A stretch of 64,000 bases of DNA, taken from Aspidiotus rigidus (taxonomy: Eukaryota > Arthropoda > Insecta > Hemiptera > Diaspididae). The position numbers and the translations under genes were made by a program. The notes below the pieces were generated by a model that was not told where the DNA came from, did not search any database, and saw nothing but the letters and a program-made list of their open reading frames with translations. Below, piece after piece: positions 14,201 to 27,711 of this stretch; positions within the stretch are counted from its first letter, which is position 1; the number at the start of each line of letters is the position of its first letter. The DNA is taken from assembly GCA_035079385.1 (NCBI GenBank), contig JAVHKY010000036.1, forward strand, positions 248,001 through 312,000, written 5' to 3'.

Positions 14201-14836
14201 GATGGAAGCCAATCAATACGCCGCGAGCATACGGCCGAGGTGTAATGAACTTTTTCGTGGTTTAACGCGACATTTGCAGAAGGGTAATGGTCGAGAAAAT
14301 TTGCGCTCGCAGACAAACGAAAGTGAACGAAATTTGAGAACGAGGAAAATTTGCTTTGTTTGAAATATTTGTAGGTGTGTACGGTGTATTATAATAAGAT
14401 TTTTCGTTTTCACGCAGGTCAAACGACGCGAGGGTTAGAGGGAAACGGATGACCGAAAAAATATTTTTAAATCGATGAATTCATCAACGTATGTGCAGTA
14501 TGCGAAATGTTTATTACTATGAGTCATATTTGGCACATGCTAGTTATTTCTAATAATTGTAAAATTAAAACGGAGGTTTATATTGAACTACTGAGTAAAA
14601 TTTACGCTTCAATGCAGAGGTAAGTTATTTCCTTTAAGTAAAGTAAAAATCCCGAGGCATGGACACGAAATTCCTCTTGTTTCTCCCTCTTGTCAGATAG
14701 GTAAATCTCCGTGGTTCCAGAATTTCTCAATCTCAACTATTTACACCGGTCATAAAATATCTGTCACCATCTTCTAGCTCAACTCCTTACCTCTCTTCAA
14801 GAACACGCTCTTCTACACCACGGCTCATAATAATAT
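11291..14836. other. No gene recognised
   Basis: AT-rich DNA. One TGACGTCA site at 11874, and a near-perfect direct repeat of about 23 bp at 13259-13305 (TTATTGYGGTA). The open frames seen have no recognisable domains. Confidence 0.35.
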
Positions 14837-14994
14837 TAGAAAATAAGATTTTTATTCTACTATCGCCGTAAAATTAAAACAAATTGAACACGCTAAGCGC
14901 TTTCGAAGGTTAATGGTTTCTAAACCGAAAGTGCTTAGCGTGTTCAGTTTGTTTTAATTTTATGGTGATAGTAGAATGAAAATCTCATTTTCTA
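14837..14994. mobile_element. Hairpin MITE with TA-flanked ends
   Basis: Arms of about 70 bp are nearly perfect inverted copies (14839-14910 and 14926-14992), separated by a loop of about 15 bp. The ends read TAGAAAAT ... ATTTTCTA, that is, a TA at each edge as for Tc1/mariner-type insertion. No coding capacity. Confidence 0.7.
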
Positions 14995-17569
14995 GTATCC
15001 TTACCTCTCCTCTTTTTTTTAATTCCATCTTTTGCCCCTTATAAGTCTTACGCTACTCATGAGTTAAAAATCTGAATTCGAGAATATCGAGGAGGGAGGT
15101 TTAGCTGAGCCATTTGATGAATTTGAACAAATTTTGCGTCTCAAAGAATTTGAAAAAAATCTCGACTCATGAACAAAGGAGCAACACACCCGCATTTAAA
15201 AGCAAATGAACTTGTTTCTGCGAATTTGATTCCTACATCATGTAGCTTGTTTAAAAATTGAAATCGACAGTAGCGTACCTATCTAAACCATTGTCCTTAA
15301 TCAGATAATTTCTCCGCATACGGCAGACCTTGCGAACAGAATTTAGAGAGACGACGGGAGTGACAATTTATGAAAATAGATTTTTATTTGTACCGAAAAT
15401 TAGGCCTTCCCTGAAGACTTCAATACAAGGCAAACTTTTCTGGATTGGAACAAAAGTAAATGACTCCTATAGGTAATTAAGTGAACAACTTTATATTTCA
15501 TCAGCTAAATAGTAAACTATCTGGCGGAGACGTAAATTTTTAACAGCTTCAAAGTGTACGATCACAAACAAAGCGAAAATTTAATTATGCTATTTTATAG
15601 TTCACGTACGTGTCTAATATATTCGGAATTGTAGAAATTGAAATACTGTATTGTAGTTGCTTTTTCGACAGCGTCTAGCCCTACTTTATCGCCAGCTATT
15701 TTTATTGTCTGGAGTCCAAACGATAACAGAAAAATCAAAGATTCATTCTTCACATAAATCAAATGGAAAAAGTACAGCTCGTGAAAGTCGATGGCAGGGT
15801 CTAATTTGCCAAGTATATTTCTCATTTCCTTCGAGTTACTGAAACAGAATACACGATACTCGTAGGAATTTTTGCTCTAGATCTTTTAGCTGTTCATTTA
15901 GGAAGTCTGCAGCAAGAGAAGCCGACTCTCTGCCTGGGTCTTTGTGTAAGAGGTGGCGATCTTGATAATATTCCTCTACGACCTACGTGCTGCTGAGTTG
16001 AGAGCGCAACCACGATCACGAATATCGCGGTTCGGTGGATGAAGGTAAGGTGTGATCTCTATCGTCAACTCCGATTACAGTTTCAACTGCTTCTTTCATG
16101 GTTGAAAAATATATTTGGTAACCCCCTCCCTAACATTGAAAGAGGCGGTAATTTTTTTTATTTTAGATGGAACAATCTTTCTCAAATGATTCAAAAGATG
16201 GTTCAATTATTAAATTTTCATGACCTTCGCTCTTCCCAGTGTAGACAGGAATTTAAAATAAAGCTCAGAAACTAGATCAATTTTTGTACAGTTGCAGTGG
16301 GATCGCCTAAAGAATTTCTGTCTTACGACCCCCTCGTTTGGAAATTTGATTATTTTGCTATTTTCTGCGTTTTTAGGGGTTTTCTCCTTCGGGAGTAGAG
16401 GAAATAGTCATTCGGTAAAAAGAGGATATAAGAATCTGATTCCTAGTCATAAAATGAACTCGTATATAAACAATACAAATAATATAAAAAAATGTAGATT
16501 ATCAATACCTATCTTCATCGTTGAAATATAAATAACATACGAAATACGCGATGATAAATAAATTTCCAAATCCCATTCATTATCGTTACCACCTGTCTTC
16601 CCAACTCCGTTTCCAAAACTTTTTACTTCCTTCATCAGAATCTCATCTAGATTACCATTTCAAATTTGAGCCCCTGCTCCCTATATACTCATCCACCTCT
16701 CCCTGACCATTTCCGACGCTTTTCTTTCGCCTCAACTTGGCTAACTTACCAAAATCGCCCAACGTATTCTACATTAGACACATTAGAGCCATTAATGCTG
16801 ATGATCTTTCCTCCCACAACCTGTGTTTTGCAGATGAATCTAAATCGGGTTCCAAAATTGGCTACACCTTTTCTATCGAAGGAGAAGTCTTGCTTTTCCG
16901 TATGGCAAACTCGGCCTCCATATATTCTGCTCAACTATCTACCATCTACTCTATCTTACTCATATCTCTCTCTTTTTTCCCCTCTTCGTGAATTCCTCCT
17001 CTTTTTTCTCTCGAGAAGCTTTGGAAGACCCATGTTCAGCGCATTCTCGTCCTACTGCACACCTTAATATCTTCTCTATCAACAAATACCTTCTTCTAAA
17101 TTCCTGGTCATATTGGGCTCCCGGAACTTGACGCCGCAGACCCAGCAACCGAGTAAGTCTTGCTCTCCTTAAAATCTGACTACTGTTCTACTGTACAATC
17201 TTCAGTTCTCTCAACCGCACAATAAACTTTGTTCAATTAAAGAATCTTCGATCTTCTAGGTCTCTTCAATTCGGCCTCACGCCATTTAGAAAATAGTCAC
17301 TGTATGACTAAGAATTGGGCATGTAGGCCTACCCATTCTTTCCTTCTCCTTGGACCCTCCGCTCCAACCTCAAGCAAATACTGCCATTTCATTTTCCGTG
17401 TTTCCTCCTAGCGATACCTCCTAAAGCACAGACAATCACTCTAACAGGGAACCTTCAGAAACAATGTCCGCCGCCCAGCCACCCGGCAACCTCAAGGTCA
17501 TATCGTATATAGCTTGGAGGACGATATTTTTCCAAGTCCCCCTCCTATCATACATAATTTCAAAGCCCA
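14995..17569. other. No gene recognised
   Basis: Several open frames near 16.0-17.1 kb overlap pyrimidine-rich DNA and carry no recognisable domain. A fragment of the minisatellite-type family lies at about 17505-17560 (TTCCAAGTCCCCCTCCTATC). Confidence 0.35.
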
Positions 17570-17645
17570 GGTCTGTGACGTCACCATTTGATGACGTCAT
17601 AGGTCAGCCTTGTGACGTCACAATCTGATGACGTCGTAAATCGGG
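17570..17645. repeat. Tandem cluster of TGACGTCA (CRE/ATF-type) palindromes
   Basis: A 37-bp unit, TGTGACGTCAC-N6-GATGACGTC plus about 10 more bases, occurs twice. It gives exact TGACGTCA at 17576, 17592 and 17613 and a one-base variant near 17629. The octamer is the consensus for CREB/ATF bZIP factors. No promoter or gene is evident beside it. Confidence 0.7.
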
Positions 17646-20600
17646 TACGTCAATATTTTTCGGATCCCACGTGCCCCATAAAAACAAGTTTCCTGCCACC
17701 CCTTGTTTAACTTCGTTAAAGAACCCTTAGTTTTTTTTTATCCATCTGAAGCCTCCTCTGCCCTCTTCAACAACTCAGACTCCATCACTACCACTCCAAA
17801 CTTCCACCGGTCTACATCTTATTACAAATCACCATTTAACTCTCGTGCTCCTCCCCGAGCTAATAAGCCCCCAGTGTGTTGTTAAATAGCTTGTAAGACA
17901 GACAGAAAAAAAAAAACCGATACTTACAAAACGCTTGAAAATATCCTTTAATAAGTTAGTCAATTGACAAATTGTAAGCACCGGTAGTAAACTCTGTTTG
18001 TTTTTTCATTGGGACTATTGCAATTTGCTCTCTCTCTTAATTTTGGAGAGTAATTCTGATGGATAATGCTAGTTTTTACTCTATCGTATATTCCATATTA
18101 ATTTCAGAAGAAAATTGATATGAACCTTTCCATATTTTTGAAGTATACCGCACGTACATATACTTTTAAGGTTCAAAAATAAGCAATTCAAGCAAAGCAC
18201 GTTTTGAAACCCGCCGTGTGTTTTTATCTGTTCTCAAAGTACTCTAGACCTCTCGCAGAGTTGACGGATTGGTGGAAGTACACGCGCTAGGTGAATTTAT
18301 TGTATAAAACAAATTTCTCGGAGAATTCATCTACATTTTGAAAATAATTGTTGAATGTAAAAATTAGTGATAGCCGTTTAAAAAAAAAAGTTTCGAAATT
18401 TTTAAAAAATCAACATAATTTTTCATTATTCCTTCCCACCCCTAAAGATATTCTTCACTAGTCCACTGCACTTCAAGTAGTGTACTAGCGGAATAATTGC
18501 TTTTTTTCAAAACTTTTTAGCATTCCGTACTTACTCATTTTTTTTTTTTCAATAAGGAGTGAGTCCGCGAATAAAAATCTAATAATGAATAATAATCCTC
18601 CAGTAAGTGATTAATTAATTAACTATTAACTTGAAGCGCATTGCAACAATCGCGACAGTTTTCGAAATATGTGACAGATGATTTAAAAAAGGGGTCGGTA
18701 GGTTGCTCGACTGCATATCAATATTATTAGAAAAGACAGGAAAAAGAATATGGGGTAACGAATCGCCTTCCTAAAGTGTATAAAAATACGTCCTATAACT
18801 ACGCGTATAAACTAGTTACCTAGTGAAAAGACGAGGGTCGTTGACCTTATACAGCAATATAATTTAGATTTAGAAATACCGAAAGGAAGCCAAATCTAAT
18901 AACGAAGCGTAGTATCGTTCCAATTTTTTCTTACTTTGTACCACAAAAGACTCACGAATTCTAAAATTGACTCGGGTTTAGCGGGTACGACTAATTATTA
19001 TCGAGTTTAAAATGTGAAATTTTCTAATAATTCAACCCGGCTGTATAAAAGGTTGAAAATCATTCGTTAAAATGCGGGCTCTCGACAGTGACTGTCGGTG
19101 AAAATTTTTTATCAAGTTTTTCCGAACCATTGTGATGTGCAATCCGGGACACTTTTTAGTCATTGACACGTGATGCCTGCACATGAGGGACATGAGAAAT
19201 AGTGGTAGCCGTTTACTAGTCGAACAAAATTAAAATTACTTTTATTAATTCGCTAGTTAGTGGGTTGAATTACGCTTTCAGAGTTTAAACAATCAGCAGG
19301 CGTGGTGCTTTCCTGTTGGAGTAGTTTAATGCACGAGACCTTTTGCAATAGGTTATGCACATTTATACTACAAAGTTTTTCTTCTCCCAATTGATACGAA
19401 TGAAATTTTCAACGAATGGTATTATGTAATTTAATATCGAAAGTAGAAGCATATGACCGGAATTCTTCCTTTATGAGACATTCAATGACAAATCTCAGCG
19501 AGAGTGTTCTAGTCGGGTCAGATATTATACCAATAGATACAAATATCAAGACGAGATATTTAAACACAACACTCTTCCTTATTTATAGTAGTGAAAAAGA
19601 TGTATGTACATCAATCCAAATGTCCAAACTAAACAGGATTAGTTGTAAATCAAAAGTCATTGAATTTTTTTCCACCACGTCTATATTGCAAGTATTCCGA
19701 TGAAACCCGGCACTTTGGAACCAGGGTCAAACAAATACACACTGTTTAAAAATACACTCGTGCAGTCAACGGAGATCTATAGCTGATAAAACACAGGGAA
19801 AGCAGAACTTCATGAATAATGGACGCATGCCTGTTGCTAAGGTTACGATAATCCGACGTAGAAATATTGATAATATTCTTCCGTTTCGTCAAATTTGAAA
19901 ATTTTCTTTCCTCGATCGTTAGCTTCGTGATTAAAATATTCCGAAAAGTGCAGGGAGATATCAAAATTTATCTGTGGGAGGCACTTAAGAATTTGTCGGA
20001 TAAAAGGAGGTTGAGCGTACAGAGTCGCTATTGCACTTTTGTAGAATTCATATGGTCAAGCTTCGACTTCATCGCTTCTGAAACCCGTATACGGCTAACC
20101 AACTAGCATTATACACCTTTTTAATGCTGCATATTCGATTAAATTGTAGCCATCGGATCCCAAATTACGGACAACGGTATTTAAAACTGTGGCTTATATT
20201 TCTTTTCTCCTTAGTAATGTGAAAAAATTGTTTCTGGATTTGAAATTGGAGAAACGCCTCAAATAAGAGACTGAGTGAAATCGGACTTGCAAGAAACAGA
20301 TTCGCCTTATAGTATGAAACATTCTTGATAAACTCACCCTCACTTTTTATACTCTCCTCTCTCCCCCCCCCCCAAAAAAAAAAACAAAAAAACTTATCGC
20401 TCATATTCTGACAACTCCAAGTTTTTTTCCATCAGAGGTAAACGTGAGTCCATTTGAAAAACTGACTCCTTCTCTTCATCTTAAGTAGGTACTCTTACTG
20501 AGATATATATTACAAAATAATTTGGACTCTGTTAATTTTTCCAAAAATTTTTCTCACCATTCTTTCAGAAAATTATGAACATAAGTATTTCTCTTCGTTT

Positions 20601-23600
20601 TCCCACTGATTAGCTTCTTTTGAACAACGTTCGGGAGATGAACTCGGGTTCACTAAACTCGCATCCTCAAATTCTATGACCTTTTTATTCAGAAGAAAAA
20701 CGCAACCATTAAAATCATGCGTCATGATCTTCGCTCGTAAAATCAATCTGTTTCAATTTACACCTGTCAAAAACCGTTACTGCGCGTACAAATTTTTTTC
20801 CCCAAAACAAAAAAAACAAAGAGCCTGCCAGGGTCGTGACGTAGTTTTTAGCAATAGTACAACTGCGTTTCGCCAGCAGAACGTCTAAAAAAGAATCCTC
20901 CCACACAAAAAAGAAACACCGAGCGTACGAGCGAAATTTTAAATATAGATCAGCTGATGTTTATTACCACCGTAGAATCTTTTCTAGACTTCAAAGAAAT
21001 CGAAGATGCAAACAATTCCATATTTCACGGCCGCTCATACGTTCGAAACGAGCTTACGCACCGGAATATAGGCCATTTTCAAAGGACTTTCCTCCGCGGA
21101 GGGCGATACGATATCGTTTAGAATGTTGCGCAATTCCTTCTAACGCTTAAGAGCTGTATACCTATACTGTACGTGTTCAAGAGAAAGATGTTTTTCTGTG
21201 CAGCACGTTCCTTATAAGAAGATCGGAAAATGTCAACGCTACAAATAAATTCTACTGTCAATACAAGGTTAAATGTAAGCGCGTATTATTGATGAATACA
21301 GTAGAATGACTGATAAAAAGAAGAAGAAAAAAAAAGAAGATCAAAAAATATAGCACTCAAATGTTTGTTCAATATATGAGCAAGATACGTCCTCGTGTTT
21401 TATTATTGATTTTTCATTAGAATTTTTTTTGTTTTTTTTTTTTTTGTATCGCAGCCCAAGTTCGTTTAAGTTCAAACAGCAGAAAATTGTTATCGCTTCT
21501 TCCAATATTTGTTTCCTCGCGCCTCGTATATATTTCTTCTGCTTAAATCGAAGAGTAAGAAAAAACAAAAAGCGGTTTTAAAAGCCTACCTGCCAATAAA
21601 ATCCACAGACGACGAAAATCGATAACAGGCAGTCTCGTTCAATTCAGCGTTTCACCTTACACTTTCAAAATATTCGTACCACACACCGAACGTAATTAAG
21701 AGAAATATCGAACGCACCAAAAATAAAATTGCTATTATCAAAATTATTTATGTGAAAGACCAAAAACTAATAAAAGAATAATAATAATAAATAAATGAAC
21801 TAATCGAACTCGATATAGGTAACACAAGAAAATTATTCTAAGTAGAAAAAAAAATTGGGAAAAAAAATTTGTGAAGAAAAATTTGTAGACGAGTGTCGAC
21901 CGTAAAATGATAGAACCCGGACCTGCGAGTCTCAAAAGAGTCACTCGTACTGTGCTTTTGAGTGCGAAACGTTTTTGAAGTAAGTTTGTTCACTATCGCA
22001 ACTTTATAAATAGCAGCACGCTTGCGTTGTACGGCACATTGGCAATACCAAGACTTTTTATTATTATTATCATCATCCTTTTTTTTTTGTAAACACAATG
22101 ATACATCAGGCGTGTCTGAACGAGGTTTAGAAGAAGAAAAAAAGTAATAATGTAAAATTTATTACTGAACGAAATTTTATCTGCCTGTCAAATTTTCAAA
22201 ACAATGAACAGATACTGGGAAATGAAATGAAACAGATTACGACTGTACACGTATTTTCGATTTTGATTCGTAATCGTTGCTTGGATTCGTAAAGAGCGTG
22301 AAATAATAATCTTTTTCTTAAGTTGGTTGTCATTTTCAGTTTCGGCATTAAATTTATACTCCATGTACAGTATTTAAAAAGTAATAAAAATGCCAGATAT
22401 ACGTTACATTCAGAGCGGACAAATGGCGAGTGTTGGCGAGAAGAGCGCATGTGATTTGACCCTTGAACGTCGAGAGTCGATAAAATGGAAAATATCCAAC
22501 ACACGCAACCCTGCTTCTATATTCCACATTGAGTACGTACTACCGATGAGAATTTCAAGTTCAGATTACAGTTAGTTTCAAGGGAGCGTTTTGCCTCATT
22601 TGCGCGACACATTGCGGGATAGGTTGACCCCCAAACTGCCAATGATAGAGCCTGGAATTCTCACGATAATTCTGTATCTAACCGACATCAGGTATACTCT
22701 GCATTTGGTTCTCTTCTAATGTCTTTCCAATGTACAAATGAATGTAGGAAAATTACGTTATACTTTTTGAATTTTTCTCATCAACATTATCTCCAGTAGG
22801 AATTTCAACTTATCTACATAATTGTCTCGGATTTATGTTAGCAGCCCAGTAATTGGAAATTTTCTTTCCATAAAAATGATCTAAAATTGTTGCTAACCAA
22901 CATCAACGTACTTACTCTGCCCTACAACGCGAGAAGGACGTATATCCAAAACAACGATCAACAAAGAATTCATTTATCTTCTGTGAAACAAATATTGCAT
23001 AAAAACCAGTCAATCTGCCGTTATTTTCAACGAAAAATTCAGTGGTGGTATTGGTTTTTCGATTGAATGTTTCTTGATCAAATTATATGGAAATATCGGC
23101 GAACATGGATATACGTCCCACTTGCCGACAAAGGAATAGGACGTATATCCATTATCCACTTTCGAATGATTTCACAGACAGGGCACACACGCACACACCC
23201 AAAGGTAAATTAAACAGAAGATCTATTTCTCTAGATTCGTATTTTGGATATTCGTCAATCTCACTTTGTAGGGCAGTACTGCCGTACAAGTTGAACTGAC
23301 GTAGGTACTCCTTAACGTAGGTACCTACCTGCAAAACTATGATTAGGAGAATAAGGCTTTTCATATTGCCGACTGGAGGCTAAAGGAAGTCTCATTCCAT
23401 CGATCGTCGTTTTGCAGATACCTACGTCAATTGTCAGTTCACAGGATATGGCGCCAGAGGTATTCTCGCCACTGTAAATGAAGAAGTGGTTTTGCTTTTG
23501 CGGTTTGTTACAAAACCCTTTGTGCGAAACAAAGATGTGGTACATCGGTAGGAAAATAGTAAATTAATAATAATAACTCTCTGTCTCAGTCACACCTCGC

Positions 23601-24421
23601 TCACTCTCTCTCCGTCTTTCTTGCTCTGCATTGTAGAAACCCTACGCCTACGTAAGGTAGGTAGCTTAATATTAATTATATCATTCTGTCGTCCTTCTCT
23701 TTAAAAAAGAAAGAAAAAAAAAAAAATTATGATAAAGTACCGGTAGGCCTACCTATTAGGAAATTAGTTTGAGAACATACCTAGCCTAATGAAAATTGCA
23801 AATATTTTCTGAAATTTGAACGTTTTAAAATGAGTAGAATTGTGTGTTACCTATCTTATATTAATAACACATTCGGCCGAGTGATTTTAGATATTCTGTG
23901 TACGTAATATGGTCTGTACCTAGGCTGTGCATGGTTTTTGAAACTTGGAAAAATATAATTATGCAGCCAGCAGATATACTTCTAGTTATCTCATTTCACG
24001 TTAAAAAAGAGCTGACATTTCCTATTAAGTAACACACCCTTTCTTAAACGTTAAATTCTCTCTTGAGCACTTTCTCAATGTGAACGCAGAGTACACAATA
24101 TCTAGGCCTACCAACTGAGTACTTACATCTGCTTCTCATTTTCTTTGTACTCATAATAATATGTAAAATACGATTAACACTGAAAGGCTCTATTTTCTGT
24201 ACATCCGATCAGTTTTTACTTTCTTGACCCTTGAGGAATATTTACGAAAGAATGTTTGGCAATTAACATTAATTTTTAAAAAATGCTGGTAACATGTAGA
24301 TTAATCTGACCTACCAATGCGGGAGGATTATCTCCACTCTACAACATAACGGTGAATACAAATTCAGACGCTCGCTCGGACTGCGGAATAGAGTATCTGA
24401 AAATCCATAGTTGTTACCAAC
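17646..24421. other. No gene recognised; scattered short repeats
   Basis: The 17668-17730 stretch belongs to a dispersed family (CCATAAAAACAAGTTTCCTG, then CACCCCTTGTTTAACTTCG) also seen near 50.4 kb. GGACGTATATCC occurs near 22934 and 23142 and inverted near 23107. From 23.3 to 23.8 kb there are many TAGGTAGGTA/GTACCTACC words. The open frames carry no recognisable domains. Confidence 0.35.
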
Positions 24422-24494
24422 GCCCGGCTAGCTCAGTCGGTAGAGCATGAGACTCTTAATCTCAGGGTCGTGGGTTCGAGCCCCACGTTGGGCG
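24422..24494 (+). tRNA. tRNA-Lys (anticodon CTT)
   Basis: 73-nt cloverleaf without intron. The acceptor stem pairs GCCCGGC with GTTGGGC (two G-U pairs), with discriminator G. The D arm has AGCTCAGTCGGTAGAGC, the anticodon loop is CTCTTAA with CTT at 24455-24457, and the T arm has GTGGGTTCGAGCCCCAC. A and B boxes are intact and a T run (TTTTTTT) 6 bases downstream is a normal Pol III terminator. Looks functional. Confidence 0.97.
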
Positions 24495-24689
24495 ACAAAT
24501 TTTTTTCCTACCTTTTTTTTTTTAATTTAATTTTTTCTCATTATTATTCACTTCTGATAACTACACACTATTTTATGAACGAAACACAGAATTATTATAA
24601 TGCATATTTGATTTTCTTTGAGCATAATTATTCAACATCTACGTACTTAACTACATAGAATTAATTAACAAGCTTCTCCAGCATATCAG

Positions 24690-24790
24690 AGTTTTATTTG
24701 AATATTTTTCAACGTTTCGGTCAAACTGGTGGCCTTTATCAAAACGAAACGAGAACTGAAAGAAACGTTTAAAAATATTCAAATAAAACT
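24690..24790. repeat. Fold-back repeat resembling a Penelope-element terminal fragment
   Basis: AGTTTTATTTGAATATTTTT (24690) reappears inverted, ending at 24790 (28-bp arms, one mismatch). Inside, CGTTTCG and CGAAACG form a second inverted pair. On the minus strand, TGATAAAGGCC ... GACCGAAACG has the order of a hammerhead-like core. Starts about 200 bp after the tRNA-Lys gene. Confidence 0.5.
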
Positions 24791-25677
24791 ATGTGCGGAA
24801 AAAGCCTTTCTTTTATTTTAATTCCGCTTTATATATTAGATTAATATCCTTGCACGCGAAAAAATTGTCTCTTCTTTAACAAGCTTCGGCAGATCACAGT
24901 CATTTTGCTGTCCTAGCCTAGCTTAGGAAAGCTAGGTAGCTTCGCGAAATCGAACCAACTTTTTGTCAAGATTAATTGATTCTCCATTCGTTGTCTGAAT
25001 ACAAATTTCCCGGGTAGATCACAGATCATGAAGATGTCTTATTATAATTACCTATTATTGTTATTATTGGGTTTACATGGATGCGGCGATTTTGTAAAAT
25101 GATCGTTTCGGAAAGAAATCGTAGCCGAATCACAGCAGCTGTATTATAATGGCCGAATTGAAACTGAAAGTAGATTCTCTTGACTTGAAGACTTCGAGAA
25201 AATGGAGAATAATTGAAAGAAATTATTGATCTATGTGTTTATAAAATTATGACTTAGGATTTACGTTTTGTGTCGCATCGAATCTTTAGAATTTAGGGGA
25301 AAAAAATACATAATACGTATAGAGCTGGAACCAGCTGTTCCTTGTTATTCTCCTGGAAGAAACCTCGAAATTTAATACCTCAATAGTATACAAGACTCAT
25401 ACTACATTAAGAATGGGCACAAACGAGCGGTTGTACTTATGCTTGAAATTACAAATACTACGGTAAGCTTCTAAATAGGAAATGAATTCGATAATAGAAA
25501 AAATACACACAATTTGTATGAGAAACCACCCGCTTGAGATATCTAGCTCTAAATGACCTCTAATTAATTAATTTTCAACGTACGAGGCGCGATTATGGAT
25601 AGGTGATGAAGGTAGGATCTCAAAACAACAGTGCATCGTATACTTCGGTACCTAGTCGGTACTCAACGAGAAAGCTA

Positions 25678-26035
25678 TGTAATTTTCTTGAAGTTGCTTA
25701 CTTTAGGTAGGTAGATACTTATATACAATAATCTCATCACATCGATCACCCAGAAAAAGGAACCGCTTGGAAACCGTTTGTATAGGTTTACATATTATTC
25801 TATAGTTAATATGTATCATCCTAAATATGTAGAGAACGATACTCAACGACAAGACTCTGTTGTAATGGTTGTAATACGTAATTTCCATGAAGTTGCTCAG
25901 TATAGGTAGGTAGATATGTGTACAATAATCTCATCACATCGATTCACCCAGAAAAAGGAACCGCTTGTAGGTTTACATATTATTCTTGATAGTCAACATG
26001 TATCATCATAAATAGAGAACGATAACCTATACGGA
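25678..26035. repeat. Tandem duplication of about 200 bp
   Basis: GTAATTTTCTTGAAGTTGCT at about 25679 and its diverged copy at about 25879 start two units sharing GGTAGGTAGATA, CAATAATCTCATCACATCGA, ACCCAGAAAAAGGAACCGCT and TAGGTTTACATATTATTC. The second copy has small deletions. It lies directly upstream of tRNA-Gly. Confidence 0.8.
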
Positions 26036-26141
26036 TGAATGAAGTTATTGACGGTTTTACAACAGAACAAGAATCATTCAATGCGCGGAGTATAAGGGCT
26101 TTAGGATTGAAGTGCGATTTCCTCAAGCAGATTTACTATCC

Positions 26142-26213
26142 GCGTCGGTGGTGTAATGGTCAGCATAGTTGCCTTCCAAGCAGTTGATCCGGGTTCGATT
26201 CCCGGCCGACGCA
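26142..26213 (+). tRNA. tRNA-Gly (anticodon TCC)
   Basis: 72-nt intronless cloverleaf. The acceptor stem pairs GCGTCGG with CCGACGC, with discriminator A. The D loop has TGGTGTAATGGTCAGCA, the anticodon loop is CTTCCAA with TCC at 26175-26177, and the T arm is CCGGGTTCGATTCCCGG. A long T run follows within 10 bases. Matches the standard animal tRNA-Gly(TCC) and looks functional. Confidence 0.97.
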
Positions 26214-27381
26214 GGGAAACTTTTTTTTCTTTTTTTTTTTTTGAAAACATTCTATTCCTCCCTCGATCTTTCTTTTACTGAATAATTTTTCTGTAATGAT
26301 GGAAACTGTGAAAAATAAAAACCTGAAAAAAAAACTTTCTTTCAATGAAGAGTATTTTTAACGAGAAATATTCTGAGAGTGAGAAGAAAACAATTCTGTA
26401 ACCTCTTCTTTCTTTTTCTTCAGAAATCGTTCACTCTCAACAAAAGAAGTATTTTTTTTTTAATTCCGACGTAAGAAGATAGTATTGGCAGTATAATTTT
26501 TGGAGTCGACTTGGAATTGGTTCCTCAAATTCGAATTGATCATTACAGGCAATATCATTAATTGTAGCATATTGTACGACTGCTGACGAACGATATTTGG
26601 AGATATTTCTTATCTTATACGTTTAATGAAAGAATGAGATATATCTGGCGATACCGAACTTCATTAATTGGTGGCTCATTATAGCTTGACTAAGTTTCAA
26701 TGAAAGAGAATACTATTCTTTTTGATGATTTTGACCCTTTATGCTCAATGATTTAATGATTTCTCATAGTGAATACGCGGTAGGTAGGTATTCCTAACAG
26801 TCAAAATAACAAATTATTTTTCTCTTTTCATCTCAAAAAATTGGTAACATCACGGACAATCGATTCCATTTCTTGCTTTCTATCGAGAATTCTCTCATTC
26901 TTGAAGAGCAGAGGAGGAAGTAAGAACACCCCGACTTAAAAACAAGATTGCTACGTGTTGTATATGACTATGTTATCTCGGTATTTCATGAATTTTTTCA
27001 CCTCTTCTGATAGTAGTGTACCTGACTTACAAAACGATTTGATATCGAAAAGGTGGAAACTCGACAAAGTCAATAAGATTAGGTTTAAGTTGACGTTACA
27101 CGCCACAGTTATCATCAGTATGAACTAATTATTACTGATGTCTTCTAATGACGAGCTCGACCATAAGCTCGAATCCGCGCTTGGAAAATAAATTATATAT
27201 ACTGTGCGCGTCTGTAATATATTACCTGTTCATTTACACTGTCCTCAAAGTCAATGTTAAATTCTTCTAGAAATCGGACTCATTTTCAAATTATAATCAT
27301 GTATCAACCTATTGAACAGATAATCAATCATTTGGTCACTAGAAAAGGAATTTCAGAATAAAGGATGATATTACGTTGTTT
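26214..27381. other. No gene recognised
   Basis: AT-rich DNA following tRNA-Gly, with T- and A-runs; no coding or repeat structure evident. Confidence 0.35.
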
Positions 27382-27711
27382 AATAGTGACTAAGGATTTA
27401 CGAAATAAAATAAATCATGAAATGAAGTACATTCACCACATAAAACTTTATCGTTACTGAAACGACTGCAGTTTTGGATAAACATCCCTTTACGAGTAAG
27501 TTCAATTAAGAACTAACTAAAAATTTCGACAGCAAAATACAATCTAAGGGAAGGAAGACAGAAAAAATTAACAAGAAAAAACAAGAAATCGAAGAAAGGA
27601 GGACCGAAACTGCGGTGCAGTCGTATCAGTAACAATAAAGTTTTATGCGGTGAATGTACTTTAGTTCGTGATTATTATTTTATTTTATTTCATGAATCCT
27701 TAGTCACAATT
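27382..27711. mobile_element. Fold-back (MITE-like) element of about 330 bp
   Basis: The left arm starting GTGACTAAGGATT (27386) and the right arm ending AATCCTTAGTCAC (27707) are inverted copies over about 90-100 bp, including GTACATTCACC.CATAAAACTT and ACTGCAGTTTTG-type ends of the arms. About 130 bp lie between. No target duplication is clear, so the superfamily is unknown. Confidence 0.6.

Noticed and set aside
16666..17067. Open frame of 133 codons on the plus strand
   Set aside because: Pyrimidine-rich DNA gives a Ser/Leu/Phe/Pro-rich chance frame; overlapping frames on both strands are equally open.
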